A stretch of DNA of 64,000 nt, taken from NCBI GenBank assembly GCA_016748015.1, contig JAAOMT010000494.1:62001-126000 (forward strand), in the 5' to 3' direction. Below, piece by piece: positions 56,201 through 64,000 of the stretch (position 1 is the stretch's first letter; the number at the start of each line of letters is the position of its first letter). A program made the translations under genes and the position numbers. The notes beneath the pieces are model-generated. The model worked only from the letters and a program-made list of their open reading frames with translations. It ran no database searches and was not told the origin of the DNA. This DNA is from Geosiphon pyriformis (lineage: Eukaryota > Glomeromycota > Glomeromycetes > Archaeosporales > Geosiphonaceae).

Positions 56201-58757
56201 AGTCTAATTAGATGTTGATTCAAAAATCATGTATGTTTTAGTAATTAAAATTTTTTTGTCTTTTTAAATTTAAACACTAAGACTTTTTTAGATTATTTGT
56301 TAAAAGTACCATATATAATAAATATTCAGATATATTGTATTTAATATGAAATCTTTAATTCTTGTGTTTTCTAATCCAAGTTTATATTGGCTTTAAAGAG
56401 CCAATTATTTCTAATCAAGGCTTAGTATTAAAGTATATCTATTACAAAAACTTTAACTGGAATAATAATTTCATTAAATGTAAAAAAAAATTGTCAATTT
56501 TTTCTACTAGAGTTTTTTTTATACTATTAGTTATAACAATGATTGTTTGAACTAGTCTGTTAATATTTCACTTAAGTTATTACATCAACTAATAAATAAT
56601 AATACTTTCTGCAGATCTATTATATAAGATTAACCAAATTGGTTTTTCTTCAATTTTGGCTTCTGTATATATTGCTGTAATTATTTTTTGTTTATTAACT
56701 GCTGTATTACTAAGTAGAAATGGTAATTCATTGGCTTCAAATTTAAATATAAATATATTTAAAAAGTTAATATTTGGGTGATTTTGGCTAGTAGAATTAT
56801 ATTATTGGAAGAATTTTGTTTTGGTGCTGTAGTTTTATCTTCAAAAAGTGCAGTTTATTAAAAATTTGATTTTTCTGGCATTGTGAAATAATTAAGTTAA
56901 GTGTGATAATATATAGATCTTTGCTAAGCTGGGTTTTAGAAAACTAATTAGTTGTTGAGATTAAATCAATTATTGTTGAAAAACCAATTTTGTAATGCAA
57001 ATTGGTCTTATTGAATTAATCTTTAAACCAGTACTTAATATTATTATGTGAATAGTAATTAATATTGTTGAATCTGTAGAAATTGTTAATATTGTTGTAA
57101 TATTGATTGTAAAACAAGTTAATAGTAGTTGTTTTAGTGTTGAGATCTTAGTAAATAATAAGTTATGGTAGAAGTTAATAATATAACTGTTGGAATTGAG
57201 AATAATATTAATTATTCTATTACTGTTGGTCTTGTTATAGCTTTTTGCAATTATATTTCCAGTGTTTTGAAATTCCACAATAATAGCAATTTTGAGTTTG
57301 ACTGTTTGATAACAACAAAAAGTTGTTTTATTTGGATTATTGGAGTGGTTAATATCTTTACTATTGCTGCTATTGTTAATTAGTAAAATAATTTTTGACT
57401 TTTTTTGTCAATTAATCAATTTTTTTTTAGCTGCTAAACTGATTTCTCCAATTACAAGATTTACAAGTTTGGTACAATTAGTTTTTTCTATTGTTATTTT
57501 ATAGGCCTTAATATATTAAATAGCAGTGGTTAGATTTTTTGGAGCATATGATTAGACTGTTTTAATGAGTTTGTTTTTTAATTTTACAATAAACTAATCC
57601 AAAATCTGGACATTAAAGTAGTAGTTATTGGTTTCCAATTATCAAATTTGTTAAAAAAGTTTGTTAAATCTTTTAAGATAAGTTATAATGATTTTGGATA
57701 ATTCTTGTTTAATATTGTAAAAGCAATTTTGAAGAGTAATAAAGGTGTTGTTGTTGGTAAATTGTTCCAGAAAAGCATCTTTAAATGTTTGCCAGTTTTT
57801 AAAAAATTTGGTCAAGTTTTCAAATCATTCTCCTGCTGTTTTTTGAAAAAAGTATAGAATTACTTTTAATAATTTTGCTGCATTCTATTCATTTGCATCT
57901 TTTGCTTTTTGGACTTTGTTAAACTATTTTTGTAAACTAGTGTTAACATCTTTTCTAGTAAATTCAGTGATTTTTGTAATATAGGTAATTGCCATATATT
58001 CTGTATTTTTGTTTTTAATAATTTCTTCTTTTGTGGTTTTAAAAATGTTTTTGTTGTTATCAAAGTAGTTGTTTTGGTTTTTTGCTAAGAAATCGAAAAG
58101 ATTAGTACTGGTAAAGATTTGTTTAAGCTATTGTGTAAGACTTTTTAGTGATGTGAAATTTTTTGATTTTAAAAAACAGTTAAATAATAAATTTGGTGTT
58201 TGAGCTTAAGAAAATAAACCTAAAAAAAATGTAATTGAAAGTGGTAATTTAAAACTAGTTTCTTGTTTTGGTGTCTGCAAGTGTTAAAAAAGTTGTTTTT
58301 AACATATCTGTGTAAATTGGTCATATATTTTTCTGTTTGTTTTAGATTTAAACTTAAGTTTAAGAATAAATTATAAGTTGGCAGAATACTTTTTTTCACA
58401 AAATGTGATAATATTATAATTAAGCTCTTCAAAATAAGTAACACAACTATTAGCATTAATGTTTTTTGGGTTTTTATTTAAGTAGCAGATAATATTTTTG
58501 AAAAGATTTTGTTTGATTTTTGTAATATTGTAGTCTTTAAAAAGGTATTTATCAATTTGGTTTTTGATGTATTAAAAAAGTATTTTTTTAAAGGCTGTAA
58601 TTCCATCTTATATTTCAAATTATTGTTTGCAGTGAGTGTAAATTGATTGATAATACTTTAAAGTTGTTATGTTTGATGCAATTACTATTTTAAAGTTGTT
58701 ATGTTTAATGCAGTTATTATTTTAAAGTTGTTATTGTTGTGTTATTTTTATAAAAGA
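56201..58757 (-). pseudogene. Element J protease and gag
   Basis: Protease is alignable at about 56,220-56,880 (the Y-Q-A-L and N-D-W-L regions). Gag spans 57,000-58,720 with the knuckle region near 57,230-57,290 and the capsid core near 57,430-57,970. The piece 57,278-56,970 is a shifted frame of the Q/P/Y-rich tail. No frame is open for long. Confidence 0.68.
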
Positions 58758-58765
58758 GGACCAAA

Positions 58766-59695
58766 TATTACTGGAGGTTTTTGGTCTTTTTTCTTAAATG
58801 TTGTTAATGCCTGTCTACTGTAAATTTATATTTTTGGAAGTAATTAAACCTCTGATAACTGAATTTATTTTTAAATTATCATTTATAATTTAAATTATTG
58901 GGCTTATATATAGAATAACTAATTTTGTGTCAGTTGCTTTATGTATTTATATTGTAATAAATATTAAAATTTGCTTATTTGAAAGCTTACTAAAAATATG
59001 TAGTTACTTTGCTGTAAAAGTCAACTTTTCTACAAGAATTTTGTTTGTAAGTTATCTTAATAATTATAATAAAAAAATAAAAAAAAATAAAAAAAATGTA
59101 AAAAAAATAAAATTTAGCAAGAGAATTTTTTTCTGTTTAGACCTAAAGTTACTAACAAATTTATTGAAATTGATAGTTAATTAATTTTAAAAATATTAAT
59201 TGAATTTTGAAAATTTTAAGTATAATTATTTAAAAAAGTTAGGTTTTTAAATTATTCAATTTTTATTTGTTTTTTTGTGAAGATATGTATAGAATAATTG
59301 ATTTTAGTTAAGATATATTTTTTCAAAAAGAAAAACTCTTCTTTTATACAACTTATTATAGTATTAGTTTATGATTTTGATAAACTAAAGATATATTTCA
59401 ATAAACTACTAGTTGTTTCTACAAATTATGAATAATTTTAGTAAACTATTAAGATATTTTGCAAATATTTCTAAATTTAAATAAATTTTGAATATTATAC
59501 AGTTTTGAAATATTGTGTAATCTAATTATTCTATTTTTTATTGTATAAATCAAATTATTAATTAACTAGTAAAATTCAATAATTTGATTAAATAATAAAT
59601 AATAATTGAAACAATATTTGATATATGCTAATTAATGATAAGAATTATAAAGGTAATTTTTTGTTAATTTAATGACTAAAATTTTACTGATAACA
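58766..59695 (-). repeat. 5' LTR of element J
   Basis: 930 bp, TATTACTGGAGG ... CTGATAACA, aligning throughout with the E LTRs, including the AGTTACTTTGCTGTAAAAG module (59,001) and the 20-bp array (about 59,395-59,475). Adjacent PBS remnant at 58,755-58,763 (GAGGACCAA). Confidence 0.88.
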
Positions 59696-60409
59696 CTATT
59701 CAAAAATATTATTATTAATATTAAATATTAAAAAGAATTGTTTTTTAGTTGTTTTGGCTTTTTTGGTTATTTTTTTTTTTTTTATATTTTATTAACGAGT
59801 GCGGCCCAACCAGGTTATTTAAACAGCAATAAAAAAAAGATAAAAGAAAAAATTCAACTTTTTATTAAACAGTTTTTATAATTATAAATATTTATTAATA
59901 AAAATACTATTAATTGTTTTAAATAATAAAAAAATTACAGCTTTTTTACTTTTTGCTTTAATTATAGTTATAAAAATAAATAATTTTTTTTTTCAAATTG
60001 CAAAAATCATAATTATATATTTTAAAAACATTTTTAAAATTATTAAAAAAATAATAAAAAAAAAAAATCAATTTAAAAGTTACAACAAACTTGAAAATTT
60101 TAATATAAAACAACACAGTTTTTATATAATTTTATTTTATTTTTTAAAAAACTCCTTAAAAATTAATGGAAAAACCAAAGTTGTATTTGTTAAAAAAAAA
60201 TTGGCTTAAAAACAATAATAAAAAGTTAAAAATTCTTTTATGAAATACCAAAAAAAAAACTTTTTTTTGAAATTTCAAAGTTTGCTGTTGTTAAGTTAAA
60301 AAGCTATTTTAAAATTTTTTATTACTTATGTATTGATATTGGAATACTTCACAACTAAATATATTAAGTATATTATTAAAAGATTTTTATTTGATTCTTG
60401 TACTGTCCT
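59696..60409. other. AT-rich spacer between the repeat block and the CysRS gene
   Basis: No element domain, LTR or ORF is recognisable. It contains long A and T runs and one slightly GC-richer patch (GAGTGCGGCCCAACC, 59,796-59,810). The promoter and 5' UTR of the CysRS gene should lie in its last few hundred bases, but I see no clear core element. Confidence 0.5.
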
Positions 60410-60481
60410 ATGAGCCAGGTGGCTTTACATCTTAACAAAGTTGGCTGTACGCAAAAAGTACTTAACCAAATTATTCGAAAA
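60410..60481 (+). other. Possible mitochondrial N-terminal extension of CysRS
   Basis: An ATG at 60,410 is in frame with the CysRS start at 60,482 with no stop between, adding 24 residues (M-S-Q-V-A-L-H-L-N-K ...). The extension has three Lys, one Arg and no acidic residue, like a matrix-targeting peptide. Fungi often make cytosolic and mitochondrial CysRS from one gene by alternative starts. Inference only. Confidence 0.45.
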
Positions 60482-63400
60482 ATGGCTACTTTAAAGAAAC
60501 AACCCGAATGGCACATTCCAGTCAACAAAGGTCCTCCACCCATTTTAAAGATTTACAACTCGCTTACTAAAAGCAAGGTAAGCAAGGAACATTCTGAAAC
60601 AAACTACTTTTTCTGCTAAAGTGGTAACCGGAGCGCCTTATCCTCGTACTTTTAGGTCGAATTCGTTCCGATAAAAGGAAAACAAGTCACTTGGTATAAC
60701 TGTGGGCCTACTGTATATGATGCTGCACATATAGGTCACGCTCGGTAACTATTATATACTCTTTTTAGTTCCCACAAGTTTCTCACTTTTAATTCGACTT
60801 CATTCTAAATGTCATAAAGCAATTATGTCACCATCGATATTATTCGGCGAATATTATCTGATTACTTCCGATATGACGTTTTCTTTGTCATGAACATTAC
60901 AGATATTGATGATAAAGTAGGTGTCACACAACACTGTTTTTATATTCCAATTTTGTGTTGAACAATCAACCATATGTCTACAATTACTCTTGCAGATTAT
61001 TTTACGCGCTCGCCATAAATATTTATTTAACCAATTGAAATCCGCTACCAATTCCCTAACCCCGGAGCTGATCGAAAAAGTACAGACCGCCTTGATGAAT
61101 CATGCTAGGACTAAACTAGGTGTTGCAGATGGTAGCTTACGTGGAGATATAACTTCCTCGTCGGCTAACGGAGATCCTAAATACCTCATGAATGCTAATG
61201 ATTTTGTATGAATCGCTTTCATTGACGAATATTACGCCACATGATCATCTAATTTTCAATAAACTGATCCATTCAATTCATTATTCAAAGGGAAATTCTT
61301 TGGAAGCTCTGGCGGAGGCAAAAATTTCTCTTGAAGAAAACGAATTAGGCAAAGAAGTGGCTCATAAATTGTTAGATTCATCTCAGTCAGTTTTGGCCCC
61401 CTGGTTGGATGAAGAGGTAAATTCACTTCTTATTAATATCGAGACGCTCATTTCTTCCTAACCTTTGTTTATTTTTCTAATCCGTAGGCAGGTTCATCAC
61501 TCTCTGATCCCAAGATTTTTCGAGAATTAGCTGCATATTGGGAAAAAGACTTTATTAACGATATGGAATCCTTAAATGTATATAATTATAAAATAAATAT
61601 ATATTGATTTAGTTGTTTCATTGCGTTTCATTAATCCTCTTTCGAATCTGCATTCCAAAGGTTCGTCCTTGTGATGTTTTGACACGCGTGAGTGAATACG
61701 TTCCTGAGATTGCAGAATACGTTCAAAGAATTATGGATAATGGATACGCATATGAAGTGGATGGATCTGTTTATTTCGATACCGCTTCTTTTGATGGGCA
61801 TAAAGGGCATCATTATGCAAAGTTGGAACCTTGGTCAGCTGGAAATACCTTATTAATTGAAGAGGGAGAGGGAACCCTTGGAAGCAAATTGTCTGGGAAA
61901 AAGATTAGTAGTGATTTTGTCCTTTGGAAAAAGAGTAAACCTGGTGAACCTGCCTGGGAATCACCATGGGGACCGGTAGATACAGTTATTTAATATTTAA
62001 GATTCTCGAAGGGTATAGATAACATTTTAAACTTCAAATTCTTAGGGGCGACCAGGTTGGCACATTGAATGTTCGGCGATGGCAAGGCAAGCATCTCAGT
62101 TATAATTTCTCAAGTATGCCGGTGAAAAACAGCAATTTCAATTTGTAACTATATATTGTTTTCCATTTCGTACAATAATAATATTTTTCAAATTTTGAAT
62201 ACAGTGAAGTTCTTGGTGAAAACATGGATATTCATTCGGGGGGCATTGATTTAGCCTTCCCTCATCATGATAATGAATTGGCTCAATCTGAGGTATATAC
62301 GGGTTATTTCTTGTTTAGTATAACATTTAAATTAAATTTGATATATATTAATGTATTATGTTCCTCAAGGCATGTCATGATTGTAAACAATGGGTCAATT
62401 ATTTTATTCACGCCGGCCATTTACAAGTAGAAGGTCAAAAGATGAGTAAATCCCTAAAGAATTTTATTACAATCAAGGCAAGTAGAGGATGTATTATCCT
62501 AAACGCGTTTCACGTTTCAATTATGCAGTTTCTCGTTAATGATCATAATTATCAATAGGAAGCCTTAAAGAAGTATACACCTCGGCAAATTCGTTTATCT
62601 TTCCTCCTTCACCAATGGAATTCCAAATTAGATTTCAAAGAAACTAGCATGGGGGAAGCAAAAAATATTGAGACCATTATAAACGTTTGTATACTGTTCC
62701 TTAGACATAATTTTTTGTTTCAGCGTAACTTTGGTTGATTTTCAATAATCTTCCTTAGAATTTCTTTGTGAATACAAAAGCTCTTGTTAGAGAACATAAA
62801 CCTCACGCCTTCGATTCAGATGGAATGCATCGGTATAGAGCAAGCGAAAAAGAAATCATCAAAATGTAAGTTAGGGTAAATTAAATAAATTTTCAATCCA
62901 CAAACCTTTCTAATAATTCTCTTGGATTATTTCTTTAGCTTTCTTGAGAAACAGTCTGCTGTGCATGTCGCACTTTGTGACTCGTTTAATACACCTACAG
63001 CCATGTCTGAAATTATGGAACTTATCAACAAAACAAATACTTATTTATCTGGTGGACGAGGGTACATTAATATAAATGTAGTAGCGAAAGTTGCTAAATA
63101 CGTCAGCGAAATGATGCGTATATTTGGGGTTGCAGAAGATCTTACCGGGCAGGATATTGGATTTGTGACATCGGAGAAGCAAGCCGTCACAGACGTAAGT
63201 GTTAATTTCAGGCAGAATTTAAGAATATCTATTTAGGCTTTGATAAATCAAACACTTGTTTTTTTTAATTAGAAGGAAGATATTGCGATGCCTTATCTTC
63301 GTGTACTTTCTACTTTTCGAGATAATATTCGGGAATTAGAAATACAGAAAAAAAGTCACTCAGACATCTTGGTTTTATGCGATAAATTGAGAGACGTAGA

Positions 63401-63890
63401 TTTGGTCGAATTAGGTGTATCCTTGGAAGATCGTGAAGATGGTAAAGCGTTAGTTAAATTAGTTAATAAAGAAGAGTTAATACAAGCACGAGAAGCCAAA
63501 TTGAATGCGCAATTAGAAAAAGAGGCTCGAAAAAAAGCAGCAGCCAAAGCCAGAGAAGAAGAAAAGAGAGCACGTTTAGAAAAAGGTAGGGTTCCTGCCG
63601 AAGAAATCTTTAAAAACATGAGAGATGAAAATGGGGGCATTTTATATCCAATTTTGGATGAAGAGGTAAGCAGCGGTTTTTAATATTTCTAAAATCTATC
63701 TAATATACTAAATCCGTGATTTCTATAGGGGATTCCAACACATGACGCTTTTGGCCAAGAGTTACCTAAGGCACGTTTAAAAAAGCTAAAAAAAGAATGG
63801 GAGGCACAACATAAGCTGCATTCCGAATACTTGGCTTGGGTGAAGCAACAGGAACATCCAGAATCATGTGGAAACGCATCCTCAAATTGA
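60482..63890 (+). CDS. CRS1: Cysteinyl-tRNA synthetase, 15 exons, about 767 aa
   Basis: Charges tRNA-Cys with cysteine using ATP; cytosolic, perhaps also mitochondrial. Exons (phase checked, total 2304 nt): 60482-60577, 60656-60744, 60820-60916, 60996-61205, 61291-61416, 61488-61577, 61661-61975, 62046-62086, 62205-62292, 62370-62477, 62559-62684, 62759-62865, 62939-63194, 63273-63665, 63729-63890. Motifs: zinc/Cys site Y-N-C-G-P-T-V-Y-D, class I HIGH box [15 protein letters not shown], zinc ligands in W-H-I-E-C-S-A-M and F-P-H-H-D-N-E, and K-M-S-K-S. A Lys/Arg/Glu-rich C-terminal helix (63,480-63,600) and a tail follow, as in eukaryotic CysRS. The length matches fungal CysRS. Introns 8 and 10 have GC donors. 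No premature stop. It is the only intact host gene in the window and has visibly higher GC than the repeats. Confidence 0.95.
62087..62204 (+). other. GC-AG intron 8 of the CysRS gene
   Basis: Donor AAG/GCAAGC, acceptor ACAG/TGAAG; 118 bp. It splits a Ser codon between M-A and E-V-L-G. No GT donor nearby keeps the frame. It interrupts the zinc-site region. Confidence 0.75.
62478..62558 (+). other. GC-AG intron 10 of the CysRS gene
   Basis: Donor CAAG/GCAAGT (the consensus of GC introns), acceptor AATAG/GAAGCC; 81 bp, between F-I-T-I-K and E-A-L-K-K just after the KMSKS loop. Using the nearby GT (62,482) would shift the frame. Confidence 0.8.
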
Positions 63891-64000
63891 TATCTTGTAA
63901 AAGCCGATCTGGTAACCAACCAACTTATAAAGGGGGCTTTCTAATGAAAATTTATCATTTTGTGGGAAAATCAAGGTTTTTATGTTTGTTGTGAAAACTA
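63891..64000 (+). other. 3' flank of the CysRS gene
   Basis: Presumed 3' UTR and downstream sequence. No further coding or repeat feature is seen before the window ends. Confidence 0.5.

Larger units (their letters stand above)
49709..59695 (-). mobile_element. Element J: old E-family Ty3/Gypsy copy, interrupted by X2
   Basis: Collinear with element E on the minus strand: partial 3' LTR (49,709 to about 50,455), integrase (about 50,480-51,480), RNase H (51,560-52,150), RT (52,150-53,090), linker, [solo LTR X2], dUTPase, Cys-rich module, protease, gag, 5' LTR (58,766-59,695). The end of the 3' LTR, ORF3 and the integrase tail are deleted at about 50,455. Nearly every domain carries many stops. 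It entered the dUTPase-RT linker of H. Confidence 0.82.

Noticed and set aside
59796-59812. GC-richer patch in the spacer as a tRNA or other RNA gene
   Set aside because: Too short, with no cloverleaf, box A/B or pairing partner that I can see.

Overview
The window is eukaryotic and most likely from an arbuscular mycorrhizal fungus (Glomeromycotina, probably Rhizophagus). It is very AT-rich and dominated by nested, decayed retroelements. Its one host gene is split by fourteen short introns of 63-118 bp. The LINE remnant resembles the APE-type LINEs I recall as abundant in Rhizophagus genomes. The organism assignment is inference; the gene and element calls come from reading the sequence.

Layout. 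(1) 1-23,700 is a minus-strand LINE broken by three LTR insertions: copy A (1-8,754, Ty3/Gypsy, cut by the window edge), copy B (9,031-18,958, complete, TSD acat) and a solo LTR (19,287-20,331, TSD ccat). Removing B and the solo LTR restores a continuous LINE reverse transcriptase reading. (2) 23,705-41,147 is element D (minus strand, 3' end missing) carrying a younger, complete element E (28,307-38,171, TSD ccga) in its protease region. (3) 41,148-44,219 is the 3' third of copy G, of the same family as A and B. (4) 44,220-59,695 is an older stack: minus-strand element H is interrupted by three solo LTR insertions (one nested in another) and by element J, and J is itself interrupted by a solo LTR. 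(5) 59,696-60,409 is a spacer. (6) 60,410-63,890 is a cysteinyl-tRNA synthetase gene on the plus strand with every expected motif.

The LTR elements share one architecture: Gag with a CCHC knuckle, aspartic protease, a Cys-rich module, a CxxC ribbon, dUTPase, reverse transcriptase, RNase H, integrase with a GPF-type C-terminus, and in A, B, G and E an extra 3' ORF (ORF3) that I do not recognise. In E the whole Gag-to-integrase region is one frame of about 2,350 codons with no frameshift and thirteen premature stops by my reading, each explicable by a single transition. LTR pairs end in TGTTA...TAACA, give 4-bp target duplications, and are followed by a primer-binding site that fits an elongator tRNA-Met-like primer in B and D.

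The most interesting items are the Cys-rich module plus dUTPase between protease and RT, ORF3, inverted repeats that fold the LTR end and PBS in three families, the transition-only divergence of E's LTRs, and, in the host gene, two GC-AG introns and a possible mitochondrial N-terminal extension. None of the transposon copies looks able to move on its own.
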